This document shows positions 40,354 through 49,262 of a stretch of 64,000 bases of DNA, piece by piece. The notes beneath the pieces are model-generated. The model ran no database searches and was not told the DNA's origin. It saw only the letters and a list, made by a program, of their open reading frames with translations. The translations under genes were made by a program, and so were the position numbers. The DNA is from Wansuia hejianensis. GTDB lineage: Bacteria > Bacillota > Clostridia > Lachnospirales > Lachnospiraceae. Positions within the stretch are counted from its first letter, which is position 1, and each line of letters opens with the position of its first letter. The stretch lies in NCBI RefSeq assembly GCF_014337215.1, contig NZ_CP060635.1, positions 323,501 to 387,500 of the forward strand, given 5' to 3'.

Positions 40354-41043
40354 ATGAGACTGTTACTGGCTGAGGATGAGAAGGAGCTGGCCAGCGCGCT
40401 GAAGGCGGTTCTGATTCACAATCACTATTCGGTGGATGTGGTATACAATGGGGAGGAAGCATATGCCTGGGCGGCAATGGCGAACTATGACGGGTTGATT
40501 CTGGATATTATGATGCCGAAAAAGAGCGGGCTTCAGGTGGTGAAAGAGCTGCGGCAGGAGGGGCATGACGTGCCGGTTTTACTGCTGACTGCCAGGGGCG
40601 AGGTGGAGGACCGGGTGCTGGGGCTGGATTCTGGGGCGGATGATTATCTGACGAAGCCCTTCGCCATGCAGGAGTTGCTGGCGAGGATCCGGGCTATGAC
40701 GCGGAGAAAGACGGATTTTTCGCCGAATGTGCAGGAGTTCGGAGGACTGACTCTGAACCGGGAGACTTTTGAGCTGGGCTACGGAAAACAGAGGGTCTGC
40801 CTGGGGAACAAGGAATTTCAGCTGCTGGAGCTGCTCATGAGAAGCCCCGGACGGCTGATTTCCACGGAGCAGTTCATGGAACAGATCTGGGGTTATGACT
40901 CAGACGTGGAACTAAATGTGGTGTGGGTATATATTTCATACCTGAGGAAAAAGCTTCTGAATCTGGGAGCGCCTGTGGAGATCAGGGCCGTGCGGGGTGT
41001 GGGATATAAGCTGGAAGGCCGGGAGGCGGAGAGGCAGCAATGA
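40354..41043 (+). CDS. OmpR-family response regulator
   Basis: A 229-residue regulator. The receiver domain (about residues 1-118) has LLLAEDEKE, the phospho-acceptor in GLILDIMMPKKSG (about D51) and YLTKPFAMQ. The winged-helix domain (about 128-225) has VCLGNKEFQLLELLM and IRAVRGVGYKLEG. It overlaps the kinase gene by four bases. The direct repeats in front of this gene and of the VTC operon are the likely binding sites. It is not part of the vanG set as usually described, although it directly follows it. Confidence 0.92.
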   Translation: MRLLLAEDEKELASALKAVLIHNHYSVDVVYNGEEAYAWAAMANYDGLILDIMMPKKSGLQVVKELRQEGHDVPVLLLTARGEVEDRVLGLDSGADDYLTKPFAMQELLARIRAMTRRKTDFSPNVQEFGGLTLNRETFELGYGKQRVCLGNKEFQLLELLMRSPGRLISTEQFMEQIWGYDSDVELNVVWVYISYLRKKLLNLGAPVEIRAVRGVGYKLEGREAERQQ

Positions 41044-42317
41044 TAAAGAAGCTTCAGAGAAAGTTTGTGTGGATCACCATGGTGTCCCTGCTGGCAGTGC
41101 TTACACTGGTGGTCATCGCCATTAACTGTATGAATATCTATCAGATCAGCCGGAAATCAGACGAGCTGTTAACGATGCTCGCGGACAATAACGGGAACTT
41201 TCCTGAGAATGGCCATATGTCGGATGGAAAGATTCCGCAGCCCAGACCAGGCAAGCCGGAGAATGACGGGCTGTTTGGCTTTCAGATGTCGGCGGAGACG
41301 CCTTTCGAGACCCGGTATTTTTCGGTTGTGATTGACGGCTCAGGTGAGATGGCAGCGGACATCTCTCATGTTGCGGCGGTCACAGAGGAACAGGCGAAGA
41401 GCCTCGCGGGGAAGGCAGCCGGATCAGGAAAGGAAAAGGGATATCAGGGACAGTACCGTTATCTGTTGTCTGAAGGGGAGGATGGCATTCTGGCAATCTT
41501 TGTGGACTGCGGAAATGATCTGCAGACAATCAGAGTGTTCGCGGTGACTTCCTGTTTGGTGGGCGCGGTCTGCCTGGCGCTTGTGCTGATTCTGGTGATC
41601 CTGTTTTCCAGGCGGGCCATCCGTCCGGTGCTCGAAAATGCTGAGAAGCAGAAGCAGTTTATCACAGATGCGGGACACGAAATCAAAACCCCGGTCGCTA
41701 TCATTTCAGCCAACACAGAAGTGATTGAGATGTGCGGAGGGGAAAGCGAATGGACCAGGAGCATCCATCATCAGGTAGAACGTCTGCAGACGCTGGTACA
41801 GCATCTGCTGACACTGACGAAGATGGATGAGGCGGAAAGCGGGCTTCAGACCGGCGAATTTTCCTGCGGAGGCGTCGTAAAAGAGGCCGCAGAGGGGTTT
41901 GCGGCGGTAGCGCTGGCCAGGAAGCTCCGGGTAACGGAGGAGATTGAAGAAAAGCTTATGATGAAAGGCGATGAGAACGCCGTCCGCCAGCTGGTTTCCA
42001 TATTGCTGGACAATGCGATGAAATACGCCCCGGAGGGGGGAAAAATAAGAATTCAGCTGTCAGGCTCTGAGAGACAGATACAGCTTTCCGTGTATAATAG
42101 CTGTCAGGTGCCGATGGAAGGAGATCTGAACCGGCTTTTCGACCGGTTCTACCGGGCAGATGAATCACGTTCCAGAGAGAGCGGAGGATATGGCATTGGC
42201 CTTTCAGTTGCCCAGGCGGTTGTCCGGGCACATAAAGGAAGAATCACCGTAAGACGGCAGGAGCAGGGGATCTGTTTCACGGCGGTATTCCCGCCTGCCT
42301 GTACTGTAAAGCGTTAA
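41040..42317 (+). CDS. sensor histidine kinase
   Basis: A 425-residue kinase with membrane helices at about residues 11-33 and 166-190. They enclose a ~130-residue outer domain containing a Pro/Gly-rich stretch and AADISHVAAVTEEQAKSL. The cytoplasmic part has FITDAGHEIKTPVAIISANTE (phospho-acceptor His), SILLDNAMKYAPEGG (N box), FDRFYRADESR and GIGLSVAQAVVRAHKG. The signal is unknown. A ~267-base gap with a weak hairpin (GAAGC...GCTTC near 42331) follows, ending in the VTC operon operator. Confidence 0.92.
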   Translation: MIKKLQRKFVWITMVSLLAVLTLVVIAINCMNIYQISRKSDELLTMLADNNGNFPENGHMSDGKIPQPRPGKPENDGLFGFQMSAETPFETRYFSVVIDGSGEMAADISHVAAVTEEQAKSLAGKAAGSGKEKGYQGQYRYLLSEGEDGILAIFVDCGNDLQTIRVFAVTSCLVGAVCLALVLILVILFSRRAIRPVLENAEKQKQFITDAGHEIKTPVAIISANTEVIEMCGGESEWTRSIHHQVERLQTLVQHLLTLTKMDEAESGLQTGEFSCGGVVKEAAEGFAAVALARKLRVTEEIEEKLMMKGDENAVRQLVSILLDNAMKYAPEGGKIRIQLSGSERQIQLSVYNSCQVPMEGDLNRLFDRFYRADESRSRESGGYGIGLSVAQAVVRAHKGRITVRRQEQGICFTAVFPPACTVKR

Positions 42318-42509
42318 TGAACAAGAACTGGAAGCACCCGCGCTTCTTCTGTCAGGCTGCTGGACATGGATGGTAAATCATCGGTGGGACAGCAGCTATT
42401 TTTTGTGAACATTGGCTGCTTCGCATTTCCTCATTGATGATGACCGGGCCAGCGGCCACAGTCTTTATATAGGAAAATTCACAAAAACCTCACAGATAAA
42501 CGCTGTTTC

Positions 42510-42542
42510 TTTAAAGCTGTTTTAAGGTTCATCCGATATACT
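42510..42542 (+). promoter_or_regulatory. operator and minus-10 of the VTC operon
   Basis: TTTAAA (42510-42515) and TTTAAGG (42521-42527), then TATACT (42537-42542), 16 bases from the start of the second repeat. The CTTTAA...TGTTTTAAGGT wording and the 16-base placement match the block upstream of the response regulator at 40273-40304. Confidence 0.65.
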
Positions 42543-42584
42543 TCGGATAAAGAATCAGAAAAATAACAGTTAGGAGAATGTAAA

Positions 42585-43313
42585 ATGAGCAATTATCAAA
42601 TGACATTTCAAAGGTATGAAATGAAATATCTTTTGAAGGAACATACATACCGGCAGCTGAGAACACGTCTGGAGGGAAAAACGGCGGAGGACCAGTACGG
42701 GAAAACAACGATCTGCAACATCTATTTTGACACGCCGGACGCACGGCTGGTCAGAAGTTCTCTGGAGAAGCCAGTCTATAAGGAAAAGCTTCGGCTGCGC
42801 AGCTATGGGGTGCCTGAAAAATGCAGCGAGGTGTTTGCGGAATTGAAGAAGAAATATAAAGGCGTGGTATATAAGCGGAGAGAAAAGATGGTTCTGTCAG
42901 AAGCCTGGGACTATCTGTACCGTTGGAAAAGGCCCGGTTTTGATACACAGATTCTTCATGAAATAGACTGGCTCCTTGCCTATTATAAAAATCTGGTTCC
43001 AGCCATGTATATTTCATATGAGAGGGTCGCTCTGTGCGGACTGGAAGATCCGGATCTGAGGCTGACCTTCGACAGCCATATCCTCTGGAGAGACAGCCAG
43101 CTTGAGCTGAGTAAGGGGGCCTGGGGCCAGGAACTGCTGGAGCCCGGAGTCCGGCTTATGGAAATCAAAATCGCCGGGGCCATGCCGCTGTGGCTGGGTG
43201 AATTGCTGGATGAGTTTACAGTATATCCCATTTCCTTCTCCAAATACGGAAGGGCATATCAGGAGCGGGCAGCGCAAAAAACAGAAGAAAAAGGAGGGCA
43301 GGACTGTGCTTGA
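42585..43313 (+). CDS. VTC-domain protein (polyphosphate polymerase-like)
   Basis: A 242-residue protein of the VTC/CYTH-like tunnel fold. The basic, charged pattern is present: RYEMKYLLKEHTYRQLR (about residues 9-25), TTICNIYFDTPDARLVR, YKEKLRLRSYG (about 67-77), VFAELKKKYKGVVYKRRE (about 86-103) and LMEIKIAGAMP (about 191-201). In yeast VTC4 this fold makes polyphosphate from ATP; bacterial single-domain members sit beside DUF4956 and surface proteins, and their product is not proven. It is the first gene of a three-gene operon with overlapping ends. Confidence 0.85.
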   Translation: MSNYQMTFQRYEMKYLLKEHTYRQLRTRLEGKTAEDQYGKTTICNIYFDTPDARLVRSSLEKPVYKEKLRLRSYGVPEKCSEVFAELKKKYKGVVYKRREKMVLSEAWDYLYRWKRPGFDTQILHEIDWLLAYYKNLVPAMYISYERVALCGLEDPDLRLTFDSHILWRDSQLELSKGAWGQELLEPGVRLMEIKIAGAMPLWLGELLDEFTVYPISFSKYGRAYQERAAQKTEEKGGQDCA

Positions 43314-43998
43314 CAGCTGGTTTCAGTCAATAGTAGTGAGTGATACAACAACATCTTTTTCACTAAACACTTTCATCATCTGCACGGTAGTTTCACTGGG
43401 TCTTGGAGTCCTGATCGCATCAATTTATATGTTCAGGAACAGCTATACGAAAGGATTCGTGGTCACGCTGGCATTGATGCCGGCGATTGTCCAGATGGTA
43501 ATTATGCTGGTCAACGGTAATCTCGGGGCGGGGGTAGCCGTTATGGGCGCTTTTTCACTGGTGCGGTTCCGGTCGGCTCCGGGAACGGCCAGGGAGATCA
43601 GCAGTATATTTCTCGCCATGGCCGTCGGCCTGGCAACAGGCATGGGATATCTGGCCATCGCCGTTCTGTTTGTGGCTGTGCTGGGTATTGCCAGTATAGT
43701 GTTTACCGTCAGCCCGTTTGGAGCGGGAAATGTTCTGGAACGGTCCCTGAGGATAACGATACCGGAATCCCTGGACTATACAGAGGTTTTTGATGACATT
43801 TTTAATAAATACCTGAAAAAATGGGATCTGGTCTGTGTGAAAACCAGTAATATGGGCAGCCTGTTTAAATTGGAATACCAGGTGAAGATGAAAAACGCAG
43901 CGGATGAGAAGAAAATGATAGATGGGCTGCGCTGCCGCAACGGGAATCTGGAAATCCTCTGCAGCAGGATGGCTGCAGGCAGGGAGGAATTATTATGA
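43306..43998 (+). CDS. DUF4956 family membrane protein
   Basis: A 230-residue protein with about four membrane helices between residues 20 and 135, including CTVVSLGLGVLIASIYMF and MAVGLATGMGYLAIAVLFVA. The GAFSLVRFRSAPGTAREIS loop is the DUF4956 hallmark. A ~90-residue cytoplasmic C-terminal domain follows. DUF4956 proteins almost always pair with VTC-domain genes, suggesting a joint membrane complex. GTG at 43306 is the start: GGAGG lies eight bases upstream, and it overlaps the VTC stop by eight bases. The next gene overlaps by four. Confidence 0.85.
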   Translation: MLDSWFQSIVVSDTTTSFSLNTFIICTVVSLGLGVLIASIYMFRNSYTKGFVVTLALMPAIVQMVIMLVNGNLGAGVAVMGAFSLVRFRSAPGTAREISSIFLAMAVGLATGMGYLAIAVLFVAVLGIASIVFTVSPFGAGNVLERSLRITIPESLDYTEVFDDIFNKYLKKWDLVCVKTSNMGSLFKLEYQVKMKNAADEKKMIDGLRCRNGNLEILCSRMAAGREELL

Positions 43999-45875
43999 CT
44001 GATACAAAATATAGAAAAAAACTTTTGATGGCTTTACTTGCGGCCGTCTTGATGGCGGCGATGCTGTGCGGCTGTGCCGGAGACAGTGGAGACGGGGAAA
44101 CGTCAGCCTCCTCTTTAGATGGAGAAGCAGATGCAGGAAACAGGGACAATGCAGAAGAGACGGATCAGAATATGGAATTGGCTGGCTCTGAGATCGGCCG
44201 GGAATTTACGGAACGCGATCGGGACAGCAGCTATACGGAGTCGGAGGCTGTTCAGATTGAATTGGAAGGGAACAGTATTTCTGCGGATGGCCGCGGCGTA
44301 TCTGTGTCAGGCAATACGGTTACAATCAGCGAGGAAGGAACTTATGTGGTGAGCGGACACTTGAACGACGGACAGATTCTGGTGGACGCATCTGACAGCG
44401 CAAAAATACAGATCGTTCTGAAAAATGCGGAAATATACTGCGGAACTAGTGCGGCAATTTATATCCGGGAGGCGGATAAGGTTTTTCTCACACTTGCAGA
44501 AGGCAGCAGGAATGTATTGGGCGGAGGAGCAGAATATACGGATACTGATGAAAACACTGTGGACGGTGCGATATTCAGTAAAGCTGACCTGACTCTAAAT
44601 GGAGCAGGGAGTCTGGAAATTAACGCGGAATATAAGCATGGAATTGTTTCAAAGGATGATCTGGTGATCACCGGAGGAAGTATCACTGTGAATGCAGTCA
44701 GCCAGTGCCTGTCTGGTAAAGACAGTGTTAAAATCGCGGATGGGGTGTTTGTGCTGAACAGTGAGGGTAAAGGGATTAAAGCGGAAAATACAGATGATTC
44801 TACCCTGGGAAATATATATATTGCAGGAGGAAAATTTACAATCCGGACAGAGGACGACAGTCTCCACGCGTCAGGCAGCATCGTCATTGACGGAGGAGAT
44901 CTCATCGTAGAGTCCGGCGATGACGCCTGTCATGCGGATGCAGACGTGGTTATAAATGAAGGGACGGTTCTGGTGAATTCCTGCTATGAAGGGCTGGAAG
45001 GCTACCGGGTTGTGATAAACGGAGGTACTGTTGACATTACGGCCAGTGATGATGCCATAAATGCGGCTGCTCCTAAAAATGCGTCAGACACGGGAAATCA
45101 GGATCGTACGTCAAGGCAAGAGGGAGAAATGCAGCCAGGCGGCGAAGCGCTCCAGAATAGCGATATGCCAGATGAAAAAGAGTCCCTGGACGGAGAACCG
45201 CAGAATGGAGAGCTGTCTCAGAATGGAAAGCTGCTTCAGGCTGAAGAACTGCCCGGCAGGGAATTGCCTCAGGCTGGCGGGATGCCGGAAGGAGAATTAT
45301 CTGAAGATGGCGAAATGCCGGCGGCAGGCGGCAGGCGCGGAGGTCAGATGCCTGGCGGCGGAGATACGGGCAGAGGGAGTATAGAAAATGATTCAAATGC
45401 TTATATTAAAATTACCGGAGGTGAGCTCACAGTGACAGCCGGAGGCGACGGCCTGGATTCAAATGGAAGCCTCTTTCTCTCCGGGGGTACCGTCTGTATT
45501 AACGGTACGGCCAGCCAAGGGGACAGCGTCCTTGACTATAACGGCATTGCTGAGGTGACAGGTGGAGTCCTTATGGCCTCGGGAAGTTCAGGGATGGCGC
45601 AGGGTTTCAGCAGCAGTTCTTCCCAGTGCTCCATTCTGCGGGTCTTGGATGAGAGCCAGGAGGCGGGCAGCACGGTTACACTGTCAGATTCAGCGGGAAA
45701 AACTTTTCTCAGCTGGTCCCCGGCTGTGCAATATTCCTGTGTGGTCCTGACGTCCCCGGAATTAAAGCTGGGAGAGACATATACCTTGAGCGCGGGCAGT
45801 GAAAACCTGGAGATCACGCTGGATTCCATCGCTGTTTCTAATAAAACAGGGGGAATGATCCAGAATATGCCGTAA
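43995..45875 (+). CDS. beta-helix lipoprotein, Cthe_2159-like carbohydrate-binding
   Basis: The 626-residue protein begins with a signal peptide ending in a lipobox-like LCGC (about residues 24-27), so it is probably a lipoprotein. Residues ~75-360 and ~470-615 are repeated beta strands (GSLEINAEYKHGIVSKDDLV, GSIVIDGGDLIVESGDDACH and similar). This is the parallel beta-helix of the DUF4353/Cthe_2159 family, which binds polysaccharide and calcium. A ~100-residue insert (about 360-460) is made of E, G, L, P and Q repeats such as PGGEALQNS and AGGMPEGEL. It is the third gene of the VTC/DUF4956 operon. Confidence 0.82.
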   Translation: MTDTKYRKKLLMALLAAVLMAAMLCGCAGDSGDGETSASSLDGEADAGNRDNAEETDQNMELAGSEIGREFTERDRDSSYTESEAVQIELEGNSISADGRGVSVSGNTVTISEEGTYVVSGHLNDGQILVDASDSAKIQIVLKNAEIYCGTSAAIYIREADKVFLTLAEGSRNVLGGGAEYTDTDENTVDGAIFSKADLTLNGAGSLEINAEYKHGIVSKDDLVITGGSITVNAVSQCLSGKDSVKIADGVFVLNSEGKGIKAENTDDSTLGNIYIAGGKFTIRTEDDSLHASGSIVIDGGDLIVESGDDACHADADVVINEGTVLVNSCYEGLEGYRVVINGGTVDITASDDAINAAAPKNASDTGNQDRTSRQEGEMQPGGEALQNSDMPDEKESLDGEPQNGELSQNGKLLQAEELPGRELPQAGGMPEGELSEDGEMPAAGGRRGGQMPGGGDTGRGSIENDSNAYIKITGGELTVTAGGDGLDSNGSLFLSGGTVCINGTASQGDSVLDYNGIAEVTGGVLMASGSSGMAQGFSSSSSQCSILRVLDESQEAGSTVTLSDSAGKTFLSWSPAVQYSCVVLTSPELKLGETYTLSAGSENLEITLDSIAVSNKTGGMIQNMP

Positions 45876-45963
45876 CACATGCTCCCCGGAGATGCGGAGG
45901 AATGGTTCGCGCCAATCCACAACAGCGTATTGGCGGGCAATAAAAAAAAGACAAAGAGGATCT

Positions 45964-46977
45964 ATGAATAGCAAAATTTTAATGATCAGCACAGGGGGGA
46001 CGCTCGCCTCATCGCATGGTGGGAACGGTCTGTCTCCCAGATTGGGCGGAAGTGAGATACTAAAAAAGATCTCAGGCCTTACAGCCGGATTTGAAGTGGA
46101 TGAGGAGGAGCTGTTTTCATTGGACAGCTCCAATGTACAGCCGGAAGAATGGACGCAGCTCGCCCGGCGGATATATATCCGCCGGAAAGCCTATGACGGG
46201 ATTGTTGTCATACACGGGACAGATACGCTCGCCTATACAGCAAGCGCTCTGTCTTTTGCACTTCCCGGGATAGAGATACCCGTAGTGCTGACAGGCAGCC
46301 AGGTACCGATTGAGAACCCTATTGCAGATGCGACGGAAAACTGCCGGGCGGCGTTGTATATGGCGGCCAGCAGATGCCCCGGGGTCTATGTGGCCTTTAA
46401 CCGCAAAATCATAGTGGGAACCCGTGCGAGCAAGGTAAAAACCAGGAGTTTTGACGCTTTTGAAAGTATCAATTACCCTTACGCTGCAAGAATAGACAGC
46501 GGCGGCCTGGTGATTAATCCTGAATTGGCGGAAAGAAGCCAGCGGGGATGTGGGCTGCGGGACTGTTTCAGCAGAGCAGTATTTCTTCTGAAACTCTTTC
46601 CGGGAATTTCGCCACTGGTGTTCCGGCAGATGGAAGAGGCAGGTTGTCAAGGGGTATATGTGGAAGGATTTGGCATCGGCGGCGTGCCGTTTGTCAGAAG
46701 AGATCTGACGGAGGCGATAGGAAACGCAGTACGCCGCGGAATGGTGGTGGCTGTTGGCAGCCAGTGCCTTTATGAAGGAAGTGACTTTTCGGTATACGAA
46801 ACGGGCCGGCGGGTAGTGGAACAGGGAGCCGTAGAAACAGGCAATATGACGTCAGAGGCGGCCATCACTAAGCTCATGTGGGCATTGGGACAGTATGAGG
46901 ACAGGGAACAGGTCAAAAAGGTGATGGTACAAAATCTGGCTGGAGAATTGGGCGTTAAGGTGAACTGGAACGACTAA
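45964..46977 (+). CDS. ansA: L-asparaginase (type I)
   Basis: Hydrolyses asparagine to aspartate and ammonia. In the 337-residue protein, ILMISTGGTLASSHGG (about residues 5-20) has the first catalytic Thr, and GIVVIHGTDTLAYTASAL (about 78-95) the second Thr with its Asp and the Lys-side block. TGSQVPIENPIADATEN follows. There is no signal peptide, so it is cytoplasmic. The ATG at 45964 follows AAAGAGG. It ends at a GC-rich hairpin shared with the convergent L,D-transpeptidase. Confidence 0.92.
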   Translation: MNSKILMISTGGTLASSHGGNGLSPRLGGSEILKKISGLTAGFEVDEEELFSLDSSNVQPEEWTQLARRIYIRRKAYDGIVVIHGTDTLAYTASALSFALPGIEIPVVLTGSQVPIENPIADATENCRAALYMAASRCPGVYVAFNRKIIVGTRASKVKTRSFDAFESINYPYAARIDSGGLVINPELAERSQRGCGLRDCFSRAVFLLKLFPGISPLVFRQMEEAGCQGVYVEGFGIGGVPFVRRDLTEAIGNAVRRGMVVAVGSQCLYEGSDFSVYETGRRVVEQGAVETGNMTSEAAITKLMWALGQYEDREQVKKVMVQNLAGELGVKVNWND

Positions 46978-46978
46978 A

Positions 46979-47030
46979 AGGACCGCCGCCCGATAGATGA
47001 GAGATCATCCATCAGGCGGCGGCCCTGAAG
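46979..47030. terminator. terminator between asparaginase and L,D-transpeptidase
   Basis: A long stem: CCGCCGCC near 46982 pairs with GGCGGCGG near 47017, with a second short GATGA/ATCATC stem inside. On the minus strand it is followed by CCTTTTAG. It can serve both convergent genes. Confidence 0.65.
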
Positions 47031-47052
47031 TAAAGTCAATTCTTACCTGTAA

Positions 47053-48792
47053 TTAACCGCCAGTTTGCTGTGACGGGTCAGAGGTCACCGGAGGCTCGGA
47101 AGGCTCCGGAGTGTCTGTTGGTTCAATAGTTACCGGAGGATCAGTAGGTTCCGGAGTCTGCGTGGGATCTGGTGTTGCCGGGGGCTGAGTTGGATTGGGA
47201 GTCGCCGGAGGCTGAGTTGGATCCGGAGCCGCCGGAGTCTGCGTGGGATCTGGCGCCTGTGTCGGTGTGGAACTTCCGGAGCCGCCGCCGTTCTGGGCAT
47301 ATTTTTCCGCAGGGGAGAGCTCCTTTCTGAGAGTAAATGGCTCAGAGTAATACACGATTACAGGAGTGCCGACCTCCAACATTCCATAGAGGGTCGCCGC
47401 GTCGCTCATATGCATATTAATACAGCCGTGAGAGCCGTTGTAAATGTACGCAGAACTGCTCCAGTCAGAGCGTCCCGTATCATAGTCATGGAAACCAATT
47501 CCCACGCTGGGGATAAAGTTCATCCAATAAGTACATTTCGCAGTATAAATAGGCTTGTTGGTGGCAGGATCAATCTCTCCCTTCATGGTGTGCGGGCTGG
47601 ACTTGGACGCCAGTTTATACCAGCCGGGAGGAGTATACCGCCAGGTGCTCATGGAGCCGGATACGATATTTGTATCAAATACAAGCGCCCCATCCTGGTA
47701 ATACCACAGATGCTGGCGGGAGAGATTCAGTTCCACGTAAGTATCCCCCACACCATGGTTGCCTGTTCCGCCGCCCTTTGTGAGATAGACGGGTTCGCGG
47801 GTGATTATCTGATGTTCGGCAATCTGGGTTTTTAATGCTGCCAGTTCGCCTTCTGTATCCATTTGGTAGCCGGTATATGTGCTCAGCTCCCCATAGGGGA
47901 TCGAAATGGTTCCATCCAAAGTCGTATCAAAGAGCGGGTCACCAGTGGTAGCAGTTGTTTTAGTTTCCAAATCTGTGACAAAATTCCGGAGATTTTCTTC
48001 ATACTTTGCCTCATCTCTGGTATAGGTTCCGTCTTCATTCTGAACCAGCCAGCTCCGCAGCATATCAGGGGTCAGCTCTGCGGTGGAACCGTCAGGCAGA
48101 TTATAGGTAACATGGGCATTGGCAAATTCATTCAGCAACGCTGCTTGTGCTGCCAGACCCTCATCGTCGGAGGAAATTGCCGGCTTTGCGTAAAGCCCCT
48201 CTTTTTCCAGATCAAGCTCGGAAAGACTGCCTGTGATCGCCTCGGTCACAGCCTCCAAAACTTCCCCGGGATCGAGAGTATTCCCTTCGATGGCATCGAT
48301 CACAGTATACTGGTTGTCTTTATACTCCACACGGGCGTCTGCCGGAGCCGTCATGGAAGCGGTCTGCAGAGGGGGAAGCTCATTTACGCATTCAGCAAGC
48401 AGTTCTTCATCATAAGTGTATGAAGTGGCAATCGTATATGTATGTTCTTTTCTGGATTCACTGAGCCAGGAGAAAAGGTCCTGCTGCTCCAGAAGAGACT
48501 GGATGGAGCCGTCTGAGTGGTAAGTGAAATCAAAATCAGCACCACTGATGGACTCAGTATCCCCGCCCCGGAAATGAATCTCCAGAGTATAGTCTTCAAT
48601 AGAGGCCAGAATTTTTTTCTCTGCCTCGGGTATTGTAAGGTTAGAACAGTCCACGCCGTTAATAGTCGTATTTGGAAAAAACTCACTCCGGTATTTACTG
48701 CCCAAAGTCAGATAAATAACGACGGCCAGCAGAATACAGACGACTGCGCCGACAGAAGAGGCTAGAATAATAATTTTTTTCTTTTTGCTCAT
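47053..48792 (-). CDS. L,D-transpeptidase (YkuD) with Pro-rich C-terminal tail
   Basis: Cross-links peptidoglycan outside the membrane. The 579-residue protein has a membrane anchor (about residues 6-30, IIILASSVGAVVCILLAVVI), then two peptidoglycan-binding-type domains (PG_binding_4 like; NGVDCSNLTIPEAEKKI begins the first). The YkuD catalytic domain (about 360-490) has HDYDTGRSDWSSS and the active-site HGCINMHMSDA. A ~75-residue tail of PTQ/PDP/TDPP repeats ends the protein and may reach into the wall. L,D cross-links bypass the D-Ala-D-X step, which is of interest near a van operon. Confidence 0.92.
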   Translation of the reverse strand: MSKKKKIIILASSVGAVVCILLAVVIYLTLGSKYRSEFFPNTTINGVDCSNLTIPEAEKKILASIEDYTLEIHFRGGDTESISGADFDFTYHSDGSIQSLLEQQDLFSWLSESRKEHTYTIATSYTYDEELLAECVNELPPLQTASMTAPADARVEYKDNQYTVIDAIEGNTLDPGEVLEAVTEAITGSLSELDLEKEGLYAKPAISSDDEGLAAQAALLNEFANAHVTYNLPDGSTAELTPDMLRSWLVQNEDGTYTRDEAKYEENLRNFVTDLETKTTATTGDPLFDTTLDGTISIPYGELSTYTGYQMDTEGELAALKTQIAEHQIITREPVYLTKGGGTGNHGVGDTYVELNLSRQHLWYYQDGALVFDTNIVSGSMSTWRYTPPGWYKLASKSSPHTMKGEIDPATNKPIYTAKCTYWMNFIPSVGIGFHDYDTGRSDWSSSAYIYNGSHGCINMHMSDAATLYGMLEVGTPVIVYYSEPFTLRKELSPAEKYAQNGGGSGSSTPTQAPDPTQTPAAPDPTQPPATPNPTQPPATPDPTQTPEPTDPPVTIEPTDTPEPSEPPVTSDPSQQTGG

Positions 48793-48831
48793 AATGGATT
48801 CCTTTGCTGTTTTCTATAAGAATTCATCTCT

Positions 48832-48860
48832 ATTATGCCATCTGGACAAGAAATTGTAAA
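48832..48860 (-). promoter_or_regulatory. promoter of the L,D-transpeptidase gene
   Basis: On the minus strand TTTACA (48860-48855), 17 bases, CATAAT (48837-48832), about 40 bases upstream of the start. Confidence 0.5.
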
Positions 48861-48879
48861 TAAATACTTAAACTTTATT

Positions 48880-49190
48880 CCAAATTGTTTCCGGGAGGCA
48901 AAGAATGAAAAATGGTAAGCGTTCACAGTTGAATTATGGTTTTGCTTCCAACCCTTCTGGTGATCTAAAACTCCTCACCCAAGTTCTCCGAAAGTGTCAT
49001 CAGGATGGTTTCAGACAGTAATTACTGGCTTATCGCGGCCGACTGGCGCCAGTATTTCTTTATTAAATATCGAAAATTTACCGCCTGAGACCATCGGGGT
49101 CTCCACCCCTGGCGAGAGCCATTGTACCGTCTGGAACAGCCAGAAAAGCAGCGGGGAACCTCCCCCCCTCGCCACAAAACCGTGATTTTT
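48880..49190. other. unexplained structured intergenic stretch
   Basis: No gene can be supported in this ~310-base stretch, but it is not random-looking. It holds several short stems: TACTGGC...GCCAGTA (about 49020-49055), GAGACC...GGTCTC (about 49086-49102) and GGGGAACCTCCCC (about 49152-49165). A 63-codon plus frame (48994-49185) has proline/serine-rich content but no ribosome site. It could be a small RNA, a repeat element or debris. Confidence 0.35.
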
Positions 49191-49194
49191 ATTG

Positions 49195-49223
49195 TTGTAT
49201 TTAAATTAGGGGTGGGCTATACT
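49195..49223 (+). promoter_or_regulatory. promoter of the flavin-protein/greA unit
   Basis: TTGTAT (49195-49200), 17 bases, TATACT (49218-49223), 40 bases upstream of the first gene. Confidence 0.6.
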
Positions 49224-49262
49224 TAGGACAAAGTATTTTCTATTACGCCCGGGAGGTTAAAA

